A stretch of 64,000 nt of DNA from Frigoriglobus tundricola (lineage in GTDB: Bacteria > Planctomycetota > Planctomycetia > Gemmatales > Gemmataceae). This document shows positions 35,261 through 43,618 of the stretch, one piece after another. Both the position numbers and the translations under genes were made by a program. Where the stretch lies: assembly GCF_013128195.2 (NCBI RefSeq), contig NZ_CP053452.2, positions 8,308,001-8,372,000 on the forward strand, read 5' to 3'. The notes beneath the pieces were generated by a model. It ran no database searches and was not told where the DNA came from. It saw only the letters and a program-made list of their open reading frames with translations. Each line of letters opens with the position of its first letter. Position 1 is the stretch's first letter.

Positions 35261-38200
35261 GTGACTCACCCCGTCCTTGTTCGCCAGCTCCAGTGCGCGT
35301 CCTGGGTCGATGTGCCCGATGCGGATCTGTTGGACGCTTACACGCTGCGCCGCGATTCCGACGCGTTCGCGGCCCTGGTCCGGCGCTACGGGCCGCTGGT
35401 GTGGAGCGTGTGCCGGCGGCAGTTGCGCGACCCGGCGACCGCGGACGATGCCACCCAGGCCACGTTCCTGATGCTGGTTCGCCGCGCCCGGCGGGTGCGG
35501 GCCGGCACTCTGGCCGCGTGGCTGGTCACGGTCGCGCGCCGGACCTGCCGGAAGATGCAACTCAGCGACCTCCGCCGCCGGCGCCGCGAGACGGCCGCGC
35601 CGCCATCGGCGGTCATTCCGCCCGATGCGGAAATGAGCGTGCGGGAACTCCTGGTGCTGCTCGATGAGGAACTGGCGCGGTTACCGCTCCGGTACCGCTC
35701 GGTGCTCCTGGCGTGCTACTGGCAAGGCCGGACACAAGCTGAAGCCGCCCACCAGCTCGGGCTCTCGCCGTCCGCGGTTAAGGGCTTGTTGGAGCGCGGC
35801 CGCGCCAAGCTGCTCGACCGCCTGCGCCACCGCGGTGTGACAGCAGACGTGGCCCTGCGCGGCCTGGTGGCCGCACCGCTGGTCCTGGCGGCGCTGCCGG
35901 ACGGTCTCCGGTCGCAAATGACGGCCCTGGCCCTGACCGCCGGTGCGGCAACCGGGTGGGCATCGGCTGTGCTCATCGGGCTCGTGGCCGGAGTCGCCGC
36001 GACCATCGTGGGGGTGACGCTGGCGCAATCGGAAGGTGCGCCGCCCCCGCCCGACCCGGTCGCTCCTTCCGCTGTTGCGGCCCGGTGGACCGCGCCGCCA
36101 GTGGCGACCGACGCGGACGATGACCCCCTGCCCAAGGGCGCCCTCTTGCGGCTCGGCACGACCCGGTTCAAGCACCCTGGCGATGCGAGCGAATTGATTC
36201 TATCACCCGACGGCAAAACGGTGGTCACGTATGGCGGCATGTGTGCCGCAGCCTGGGGCACCTCGACAGGAAAAACTCTCTGGACGGCGCATACCGCCAA
36301 TTTCGAAGGGAGCAGCTATGCGGGCGAACGACTACTGGCGGTGAGCCCGGACGGAAGGCGAGTGCTCTGGACGTGTGGCGGACAGACCTTTTTCGAAATT
36401 GCTGACATGGCGTCCGGCAAGAGCAACCGTATTTCCATCAATGGTGAAAAGGATCTCAGGTTTACGGCCATCGACGTTTCACCCGATGGCACCTCACTCG
36501 CCGTCGGCACTTCGATCGGAGTGTACCTGACCGACCTCACGGGGACAGTTCGCCACAAGATTGCCAATCCCGGGGTCAAGCCCGCCCCCGGCGCCAAGAG
36601 CGACCGGCTGTTGTTCCACGGGAACTACAGCTTCGTTCGGTACTCGCCGGACGGCAAGCGGCTCGCGGTTGTCACGAACGATACCCCCAAGAGCCTGCGG
36701 TTCTGCGACCCGGACACGCTCCAGGAACAGAGCCGGATCGAACTCACGGCCTATCTGGTGCGGCTGGCGTTCTCGCCCGACGGCGCACGGGTTGCGGTGA
36801 CGGAGCGGGACAACGCCGTCCGCGTGTACGAGGTGGCCGGGGGTAAGCGAGTACACGAGTGGGTCGTCAAGCTCGACAACCCCTCCGAGAATTACACTTC
36901 AGCCGTGGCCTGGTCGCCGGACGGGAAGTGGCTGGCTGCGGGGGCAACCGACCACGCCATTTACCTGTGGGATGCGGCCACCGGAAAAGGCGCCGGTCGG
37001 CTCACGGGGTCGGGCTGGTACCCGTGGGGGTTGGCCTTCTCGTCCGATAGCAAGACGCTGTTCTCCACCGGCTGGGACGGCGTCGTGCGGCGCTGGGACG
37101 TGGCCGCAGCCAAACAACTGCCGCTCCCCAACGGCGCGGTTCGGGGCTCCTCTGTCGTCGCGGCATCGCGGGACGGGGGCCGGGTGGCGTTCGCGGCTGA
37201 TACCGACGAGGTTCACATCGTTGATGTCAAGACGGGAAAGGGCGTGCAGCGGCTCAAGGCGGCCGACAGCGGCGTGAGCCGCATCGTCTTCTCGCCCGAC
37301 GGCAAGCGGCTGGCGATCGGTGGCAGTCACGGGACCCGAGTCAACGTGGTCCTCTGGGACCTGGCGACCGGCACGGTCGCCCACCGCTGGGACTGGGAGA
37401 AGGGACGCGACCCCCATTCGGCCGTGAAAGACATAGTGTTTTCGGCCGATGGCACCCAGATCGCGGCGGCGGTGTTTCGCCAAAACGCGGCTCATGTTCT
37501 GACCGTTCGCGGGGGCGCCCGTCAGGTTCTCCCGCACGAACACATCTATGGTCTCGACTTCGCGCCGGACGGGACGACGCTCGCGACGGCCGGATGGGAC
37601 CGGGTGATTCGACTCTGGGACCCGAAGACGGGCCAGGTGGCGCGCCAGGTGGAGGTTCCCAGCAAAGACAAGCGCGACGACGTGCGTATGTACTCCGTCC
37701 GTTTTTCACCGGACGGCCGGACGCTCGCCACCGCGCATATGAATGCCCATGTCTCCCTTTGGGATGTCAAGTCGCTCCAGAACAAGAACCGTTTCGAGAC
37801 CGGTGGCTTCACTTTTAACGCGCTGGCCTATTCTTCCGACGGCTTGCGATTGGCCACAGGCACCGGCCACGGTGTCGTGGTTTGGGACGCCCACACCGGG
37901 GCCAAGCTCTGGGACCGCGGCAACATGGGGGACTCCGTTTACACGGTGGAATTCGGCCGCGACGGGCGGAACGTGCTCGCCGGCGGTAACGGCCTGGGTT
38001 ACCTCTGGGACGCGCGGCCGAGCGACCTGCCGCGCAAGGAAGTGCCCGACCTCTGGAGCGACCTGACCGGCGACGAGCCCGTGGCCGCCGACCGCGCGTT
38101 CTGGGCGCTCGCCGAAAACCCGTCTGAGGTTGTGAAGCTCCTCGCGACGAAAACAACGGTCCGAACCGAGCGCGATGTGAACGCGGACCAGGTGGCGAAA

Positions 38201-38533
38201 CTGATTGCGAAGCTGGGGGATGGTGATTTCAAGACGCGTGAGGCCGCTGAAGCCGAACTGGCGAAACTCGGCCCCGCGGCTCAGCCGCAGATGGCGAAGG
38301 CGCTCGCCGCGAGCGATTCGCCCGAGGCGCGGCAGCGGCTGGTGCGGTTGGTGGCCCGCACCGCGGACACCGATGCCACGCGCCGCCGCTATCAGCGGCT
38401 CACGGCTCTGCTGGCGCAGATCGACACGCCCGAAGCGCGAAAGTTGCTCCGCACGTGGGCCGACACGGCCGTCGATAGCCTCGCGGAGTATGCCGCCGCG
38501 GCGTTGAAGCGGTGTGGTTCCAGCCCGCCTTGA
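35261..38533 (+). CDS. ECF-type sigma factor fused to a TM segment and WD40 repeats
   Basis: 1090 residues from GTG 35261. Residues 25-100 form sigma region 2 (DAFAALVRRYGPLVWSVC, then DDATQATFLMLVRR); 134-188 form region 4 (LPLRYRSVLLACYWQGRTQA, SPSAVKGLLERGRAKL). A hydrophobic helix follows at about 235-256 (VLIGLVAGVAATIVGVTLA). The rest, presumably outside the membrane, starts with DDPLPKGALLRLGTTRF and carries WD40-like blades to about 965, then a helical domain (LGDGDFKTREAAEAELAKLG). Known in planctomycetes as an unusual class; how the sigma part is released to bind polymerase is not known. Confidence 0.93.
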   Translation: MTHPVLVRQLQCASWVDVPDADLLDAYTLRRDSDAFAALVRRYGPLVWSVCRRQLRDPATADDATQATFLMLVRRARRVRAGTLAAWLVTVARRTCRKMQLSDLRRRRRETAAPPSAVIPPDAEMSVRELLVLLDEELARLPLRYRSVLLACYWQGRTQAEAAHQLGLSPSAVKGLLERGRAKLLDRLRHRGVTADVALRGLVAAPLVLAALPDGLRSQMTALALTAGAATGWASAVLIGLVAGVAATIVGVTLAQSEGAPPPPDPVAPSAVAARWTAPPVATDADDDPLPKGALLRLGTTRFKHPGDASELILSPDGKTVVTYGGMCAAAWGTSTGKTLWTAHTANFEGSSYAGERLLAVSPDGRRVLWTCGGQTFFEIADMASGKSNRISINGEKDLRFTAIDVSPDGTSLAVGTSIGVYLTDLTGTVRHKIANPGVKPAPGAKSDRLLFHGNYSFVRYSPDGKRLAVVTNDTPKSLRFCDPDTLQEQSRIELTAYLVRLAFSPDGARVAVTERDNAVRVYEVAGGKRVHEWVVKLDNPSENYTSAVAWSPDGKWLAAGATDHAIYLWDAATGKGAGRLTGSGWYPWGLAFSSDSKTLFSTGWDGVVRRWDVAAAKQLPLPNGAVRGSSVVAASRDGGRVAFAADTDEVHIVDVKTGKGVQRLKAADSGVSRIVFSPDGKRLAIGGSHGTRVNVVLWDLATGTVAHRWDWEKGRDPHSAVKDIVFSADGTQIAAAVFRQNAAHVLTVRGGARQVLPHEHIYGLDFAPDGTTLATAGWDRVIRLWDPKTGQVARQVEVPSKDKRDDVRMYSVRFSPDGRTLATAHMNAHVSLWDVKSLQNKNRFETGGFTFNALAYSSDGLRLATGTGHGVVVWDAHTGAKLWDRGNMGDSVYTVEFGRDGRNVLAGGNGLGYLWDARPSDLPRKEVPDLWSDLTGDEPVAADRAFWALAENPSEVVKLLATKTTVRTERDVNADQVAKLIAKLGDGDFKTREAAEAELAKLGPAAQPQMAKALAASDSPEARQRLVRLVARTADTDATRRRYQRLTALLAQIDTPEARKLLRTWADTAVDSLAEYAAAALKRCGSSPP

Positions 38534-38742
38534 ACGCTATCCGGCGAGAGCCGTTCCTTATCGAACAGTCTCGGCGTTGTGGGACGCCGGGGCCAATTGG
38601 CCAGCCCGTAGTCCTTCTTGTCTTCCGGGCTGCCCCCACGGCCGTCCGATCCGCCCGCGCTTTCGCCACCGTCTCCCGAACCCGCTCCACGGTGCCCTGC
38701 TTGTACCCCGCCCGGCGGCCCATGGAGCCCGACCGGTTGAGG

Positions 38743-39507
38743 TCAGTTTTTCTTGAAGCGGAGCCCGCCCGACAGGGTGCCGCCGTTATCGGCGGAAGCG
38801 GTGATCTGGAGAACGTCCTTCACCCACTTGCCCTCGACTTGGCCCAGTCCGGGTACCTCGCCCTTGTACTTCAGCCCCTGCGGCGTGATCTCGCCGTCGA
38901 TGTCGTAAAGTGCCTTGCGCTTGGGGTCGCCGGACGGCCCGTAGTCGAGCCGCGCCACGCCCCGGAAGCCCTTTCCCGTGCGCTCGGTGACAACGATCAG
39001 GTAGCTGTGGTCGCCGGGGTCGCCGTTCCATCTCAACTGCCCGCTGAGGATCGTGCCCACCGGGTAGGCGTCCTTCGCGTCCGCTTTGGCATCCGGTCGG
39101 GTCGCCCGGAACTGCTTCAGCTCGATCTCCATCCCGGCCGCGGCGGCGTCGTCCTTTGCTATCAGGTACTCCTTCACCGCGAGCTGGTAGGCGGCTTCCA
39201 GCGCCTTGTTCGCGGCCGCGGCCTGCTGCGGGATGGCCGCCGGCACGGCCTTCGGCAGCGCCCCGGACCCTTCGAACGTCGCCCGCTCCGCCTTCACCTG
39301 ATCCACGAGCTTCTTGTTCCCGTCGTTCCGCGCGGCGCCCTCGCGCTTGTCGAACCACTCCTCGGCCGCTTTCCGGTACAGCTTCATCTCGGCGTCGTAG
39401 GCCTTCTTCGCCGCGAACAGCTTGTCCTTCACCGGGTCTTTGTCGTCGCACGACGCGGCGCAGCACGCCACGAGCAGCCCGGCCAACGCGACGGCGTAGC
39501 GGATCAT
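38743..39507 (-). CDS. Putative lipoprotein of unknown function
   Basis: 254 residues. IRYAVALAGLLVACCAASCD is a lipoprotein-type signal with Cys at the cleavage region. Next comes a Lys/Ala/Glu-rich helical segment (about 25-135: DKLFAAKKAYDAEMKLYRKA), then a beta-rich C-terminal domain (YPVGTILSGQLRWNGDPGDH, FRGVARLDYGPSGDPKRKAL, VEGKWVKDVLQITA). ATG 39507 begins the signal. No catalytic motif or family recognised. Convergent with the sigma-WD40 gene. Confidence 0.72.
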   Translation of the reverse strand: MIRYAVALAGLLVACCAASCDDKDPVKDKLFAAKKAYDAEMKLYRKAAEEWFDKREGAARNDGNKKLVDQVKAERATFEGSGALPKAVPAAIPQQAAAANKALEAAYQLAVKEYLIAKDDAAAAGMEIELKQFRATRPDAKADAKDAYPVGTILSGQLRWNGDPGDHSYLIVVTERTGKGFRGVARLDYGPSGDPKRKALYDIDGEITPQGLKYKGEVPGLGQVEGKWVKDVLQITASADNGGTLSGGLRFKKN

Positions 39508-39845
39508 CGCTGGACTCCAACAGGAAGGTGTTTCGAACCGGCTCGTTCCGGCCAACATAAACTCCGCCGCCCGCGCCGGCAACTCTCATCCGCCCTCGCG
39601 TGCCCATGGACCCCCGGCTCATCCGACGCCCGCCCCGCGGAAATTTCGCTCCCCTTGGCGCCGCGGTCGGGCCGGGCAAGCGCCGATTGTTCTTCAATCG
39701 TGCGAATTCGGCTCGGACGCAAGATCCGCAGCGCTCGCGACCGGCCGAACGTGACACACTCATGAGAATCGCAGCCGGGCCGTTGCGGTCGCCCCGCGGG
39801 TCGGCTAGCCTCGAACCGCCGATCCACTCCGTGAGGTAGCAACCC
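39508..39845. other. Divergent intergenic region, no gene seen
   Basis: 338 bp between the lipoprotein gene and the secretin-like gene. It should hold both promoters; I cannot assign either with confidence. Confidence 0.4.
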
Positions 39846-40655
39846 ATGAAACGCGTCGCGGCCTTGGCCCTGTTCTGCGGCCTTCTCCTTCTTCACTCCG
39901 GCACCGCGCAGGACCGCTCGGGCGCGCCGGCCGACCCGGTGCCGCCCAAAGTTCAACGCGCAGAATACGTCGTCAGGAACGGTGACGCGGCCGCTCTGGC
40001 GGAGACCGTGGGGCAGCACTTCCGGCGCGACGCGGTCGTCATCGCGGCGAACGGTACGGTCCTCATTAGCGCCACACCGACGCTCGTGCCCGACGTGGTG
40101 AAGGTGCTCGAGCTGTTGGACCGCAAGCCGCGCACGATCGAGGTGGAGGTCACCCTTGCGGAACTCCCGGCGCCCAAAGCGGGCGCCGAGCCGTCTGCCG
40201 ACGCCGTACTTAAAGACCTCGCGGGGAAAACGGCAGGGCAGCGCATCAAGCTGGCCGCGGTCGAGGGACAACCGGTGACCAGCGTGACCGGCGGGAACAA
40301 GCCGTACGTGAGTGGGACGGCCACCGGGTTCGGGAAGGGCGCCGCACAGAAATCGATCGCGTATCAGCCGGTGGGGACGACGGTCAAACTCACCGCGCGC
40401 GTCGGGCCGGACGACAGCGTCGCGCTGGACCTCGATCTCAGGGACAGCCGCATCAAGGCGCCCGAGACGGGTGACGAGAGCGGCGCGCCGACGTTCGAGA
40501 ACGCGACCCTGACCACGAGACTGAGTGTCCCGGCGGGCAAAGCGGTCGTGGCCCAGGCTGTGCGAGCGGAAGGGAAGGCGGGCGTGACCCTCACGGCTGT
40601 TATCGTCACCGCACGGGTTGTTGTGTCAAACGACCCAGCGCCCCGGGACAAATGA
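39846..40655 (+). CDS. Exported secretin-like domain protein
   Basis: 269 residues with signal peptide (RVAALALFCGLLLLHSGTAQ). AEYVVRNGDAAALAETVGQH and the segment ending in VKVLELLDRKPRTIEVEVTL form a secretin N1/NolW-type unit. The remainder (VGTTVKLTARVGPDDSVALD, TLTTRLSVPAGKAVVAQAV) resembles the beta-strand core of the secretin domain, but the protein is much shorter than a pore-forming secretin (usually over 400 residues) and has no clear lipid or pilotin signal. Either a degenerate or a stand-alone member, as often seen in Gemmata relatives. Confidence 0.72.
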   Translation: MKRVAALALFCGLLLLHSGTAQDRSGAPADPVPPKVQRAEYVVRNGDAAALAETVGQHFRRDAVVIAANGTVLISATPTLVPDVVKVLELLDRKPRTIEVEVTLAELPAPKAGAEPSADAVLKDLAGKTAGQRIKLAAVEGQPVTSVTGGNKPYVSGTATGFGKGAAQKSIAYQPVGTTVKLTARVGPDDSVALDLDLRDSRIKAPETGDESGAPTFENATLTTRLSVPAGKAVVAQAVRAEGKAGVTLTAVIVTARVVVSNDPAPRDK

Positions 40656-40917
40656 CCCGTTCGGGTGGCCGAATGACTCCGACAGTCGGGGTCGCACCCC
40701 CAAAGTCGTGACCCGATTCTCGGAGAGCTGACTGCACTCCACCACCGTCGCTGCCGGGGACCGCGGCTCACCCGAAAGAACCGGCCCGGATGGCGTGACG
40801 CGGTTCTCGGTGAGTCTCGGCGTCCCCGGGAGCGCCACCAGCCGGACGACCCACAACTTCCTGACGAGGAAGAATGTGTCACTCTCGAACGCGTCAAGAA
40901 TAACTTGAAAAACCTGT

Positions 40918-41853
40918 CTACACGACCGGACCCGTCAGGGGGGCCGGGCTGACGCACGGGTCTCGGTGCTTGACGAGGGTCACGCGGTTGCCGGTCGAGT
41001 TGTACCGCACCTCGTCCATGAACGCGCGCATCAGGACGACGCCGCGGCCGAGCGGGCGCTCCAGGTTGCTCGGGGCGGTCGGGTCCGGGAGGCCCGCCAC
41101 GTCGAACCCCCGCCCCTCGTCGGCGATCACGAACGTCGCCTCGAACGGCGTCAACTCGGCGGTCACGGACACCCGGCGGTCGCGGTACGGGGCCTCGCCG
41201 CGGCGCACCGCCACCGCCCGCTCGAACGCCCCGTCGTCGCCCAACTTGAGGTTCGAGCTGACTTCCAGGTTGCCGTGGTACACGGCGTTCAGGAGCGCCT
41301 CCTCCAGTGCGATCCCGGTCCGGGTCGCGCCGGTCGCGTCGCACAGTTCGAACGCGATCAGCTCCTCCCGGAGGACGTGCACCAGCGCGCTCACGAGCGC
41401 CGGGTCGTTCGTGAGGGTGTACTGCGACACCCGCTCGCTCAGGGCGCTCAGCACGCGGGCCCGGCGGTCGGCCGCCTGGGACACGGAGAGCACCTGCTCG
41501 ACCACCGCAACGAGTTCGGTCACGATCCGCGGTTTGGGCACGTAACTGGCCGCGCCGGCCCGGAGCGCGGCCACGGCGATCTGCTCGCTCCCCTGCCGGG
41601 TCATGAGGATCACCGGCACCCGGGGGAACCGCTCCCGCACCTGCTCGACCAGGGCCAGTCCGTTCAACCCGGGCATTTGGAGGTCCGTGACCACCGCGGC
41701 CGGGGCCGCGCGTGCGATCACGGCGAGCGCCTCGGCCCCGCCGGCGGCCTGGGCCACGCACCACCCCCCGTGCTTCTCAAGGACCCGCCGGACGACGGTG
41801 CGATCCACCGCCGAATCGTCAACAACAAGAATCGTGATGTCGCCGTCGTTCAT
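40918..41853 (-). CDS. Response regulator fused to an anti-sigma-type (RsbW/SpoIIAB-like) ATPase domain
   Basis: 311 residues. Receiver domain 1-125: ILVVDDSAVDR, phospho-acceptor Asp57 in AAVVTDLQMPGLNG, and Lys in SYVPKPRIVTELV. Then a helical linker, and a GHKL ATPase from about 165: N-box GIALEEALLNAVYHGNLE, G1 FVIADEGRGFD and G2 LGRGVVLMRAFMDEV. The combination suggests phosphorylation controls a partner-switching or kinase-like output. Asp57 and the ATP-site residues are intact. No cognate sensor kinase is adjacent. Confidence 0.9.
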   Translation of the reverse strand: MNDGDITILVVDDSAVDRTVVRRVLEKHGGWCVAQAAGGAEALAVIARAAPAAVVTDLQMPGLNGLALVEQVRERFPRVPVILMTRQGSEQIAVAALRAGAASYVPKPRIVTELVAVVEQVLSVSQAADRRARVLSALSERVSQYTLTNDPALVSALVHVLREELIAFELCDATGATRTGIALEEALLNAVYHGNLEVSSNLKLGDDGAFERAVAVRRGEAPYRDRRVSVTAELTPFEATFVIADEGRGFDVAGLPDPTAPSNLERPLGRGVVLMRAFMDEVRYNSTGNRVTLVKHRDPCVSPAPLTGPVV

Positions 41854-42779
41854 GAGCTGATATCCGTTAACTGATATGGATCAAGCGGCCCCAGTGGGGC
41901 GTTCGTTGAGCGCGGCGGTCGGCCGCTCGATCCGGTGCGCCAGAACTGCGGGCGCCGGGGTCACCGGCGGTGCCGGACGGATCGAGTACCGTTGCGGTCG
42001 TCCCGTCGGCACACCGGCCCCCTTGAGCCCTGTGCCGCCCGTTGCACCCCCGGTTCGTCTCCGGCCCGCGACCGCGCACCGGAGTTCGGGCCGTGCTCGA
42101 CGCCCGCCCGAGTCGCGCCCCAGAGAAGGGCCGTATCGGACAGCACCGCACGGTTCGCGGCGTTTACACGGGATAATAGTTCAACAATAAACAAATGGTC
42201 GGCGTGATGGGTGAATTACGTCGGCCGCACAATGTTACGCCCGGGGTACGAACGACATCGGGTCGCACGAGCGGGGTCGCAAACGAAGGCCGCCAGTCGG
42301 CCGGGCGTGACAGGGAGCTGGGCTCAGGCCCTGTTCTGCGTTTTCGCCGGGGATTTCGCGAGGAGCCATCTGCGACGGTCGGAGATGCTCCCGTCCCGGC
42401 GGGGCCGTATCTGCTGTCGCGGGTCCGTCGGGTCCGAATTGTGATTCCGTGCCGCAGCGAACGGGGCGCTGTGGCCGACGCCGGCGGGAACACCTCGCGG
42501 GTGTTGTTTCATTTCTGGCACCGCGCCACAACTGCCGACTGTTCCGGCACGAAAAAAGATGACGGTGTGAAGATCTCGTTTGTGCTCTCTTCTAAAAGTT
42601 AAACGGGGGTTGAAGGCGATAACCCTCGGCCTATCCTGTGCCACACAGGTCGCGTAACTGTCCGCGCGGCCCGACGCCGGCGAGGAATGACTCCTCGCCG
42701 GCGTCGCGCATTCCGGTCCTCGACCGACCCAGGCCCCGCAACAGTTCTGGCTCGCGCACCGGGTCGCGCGTGCCTCTGT
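41854..42779. other. Gene-poor stretch before the small-RNA candidate
   Basis: 926 bp without a supported gene. It holds the promoter side of the response-regulator gene, a perfect hairpin at 42672-42706 and unassigned AT-richer patches (for example 42170-42200). It may be a decayed part of an older integrated element. Confidence 0.45.
42672..42706. other. Perfect 15-bp hairpin
   Basis: CGACGCCGGCGAGGA pairs perfectly with its complement across a 5-nt loop (ATGAC). There is no U-tract on either side. It is about 75 bp upstream of the small-RNA candidate promoter. Confidence 0.7.
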
Positions 42780-42813
42780 TTGACTCGCGCCAGACTCTTG
42801 TTATGATGGGTAA

Positions 42814-42881
42814 GTCAAGTAGGTGCTCGGTACATCGGGCACCCGGCCAGCGGGTTTGGACAGTACCCGCTGGCCGTTTTT
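42814..42881 (+). ncRNA. Candidate small RNA with own promoter and terminator
   Basis: TTGACT (42780-42785) and TATGAT (42802-42807), 16 bp apart, make a strong sigma70-like promoter; transcription should start near 42814. The first hairpin is 42822-42843 (GGTGC/GCACC outer stem, TACA loop). The second is a classic terminator: CGGCCAGCGGGT (42844-42855) pairs perfectly with 42865-42876 and is followed by TTTTT (42877-42881). No coding frame or Shine-Dalgarno is found in the roughly 68-nt transcript and no gene follows for a riboswitch to control. Similarity to a known RNA family was not seen. Confidence 0.55.
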
Positions 42882-43039
42882 ATTTACCCACACCACATTT
42901 GCCGCTTCTGCCGGCCGCGACCACGGACCCGACCTCGATCCCACCGTGCGCACGATGCTAGGCCACCTGCGTCGTCCGGAGCGGGATCAACGCCTCGGGC
43001 ACCCGGCGGGTGCTGGCGATGGTCGGGAGGGACCGGTCG

Positions 43040-43079
<40 letters not shown>

Positions 43080-43125
43080 TGCGGGACGCACTCGCGCGCG
43101 GGCATCGGACCGACGTCCTCGCCTC

Positions 43126-43368
43126 CTATCGGGTCGAGATCCACGACCGCCGCCCGGATCGCAGTTCAGCGAGGATACGTTCGAACTCGACTTTAGATTC
43201 GGGCGAGCCGAACTTGCCAAGGCCGACCCACTTGCCGTTGGCCCAGCAGCGTGCGAGGTCAGCGGACTTGTGGAGCTTGTAGGTGGGGACTTCGTTCTTG
43301 GGGCGGGCATATGCGGGGTCTCGGGGGCGTTTACGGAACCCTCCCGTAAACTCGGCCGTTTCGACCAC
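43126..43368 (-). pseudogene. Tyrosine-recombinase N-terminal fragment (left copy)
   Basis: Identical over its first 69 or so codons to the start of the recombinase at 56140: VVETAEFTGGFRKRPRDPAY, then LARCWANGKWVGLGKFGSPE and VEFERILAELRSG. Homology ends after RSG, where unrelated sequence reads to a stop at 43126. In this copy the reading frame at ELRSG is intact, unlike the right copy. It is a remnant of an earlier integrated element, not a working gene. Confidence 0.8.
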
Positions 43369-43474
43369 GGACCCCGGAATGTCCTGACGTGAGCGAACCG
43401 CTTGGATCTGCGTGATGTACGTCGAGTGGGCGTGGAGGGACTCGAACCCCCGACTTCCTCCTTGTAAGGGAGGC
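43162..43474. repeat. Left 313-bp direct repeat of the tRNA-Val element
   Basis: Identical base for base to 55934-56246. It spans the start of the recombinase gene and tRNA-Val nucleotides 26-73. Homology continues a few bases further left (CCCGGATCG) after a 2-bp indel. It marks the left end of the integrative element or a tandem duplication boundary. Confidence 0.95.
43427..43474 (-). pseudogene. tRNA-Val 3' fragment (attachment-site remnant)
   Basis: 48 bp identical to the anticodon arm, T arm and acceptor 3' strand of the tRNA-Val gene at 56199-56271 (tRNA positions 26-73). The D arm and 5' acceptor strand are missing and replaced by unrelated sequence from 43475. This is the standard footprint of integration into a tRNA 3' end. 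Confidence 0.9.
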
Positions 43475-43618
43475 CCAAAACAAACGAACTGTGTCACGAA
43501 ACGACTGCAATTCCAGGACTTTACCACATCTCGCTGCCGTTGCAAGGCCGTGCATCCTCTGCGAGAATACCCAAGGATTTGCGGTACTACCGCAGGTTGT
43601 GCGGTAGAACTGCGGTAG

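Noticed and set aside
42814-42881. Riboswitch or attenuator
   Set aside because: The terminator is not followed by a gene in the same direction within a plausible distance, so a stand-alone RNA fits better.
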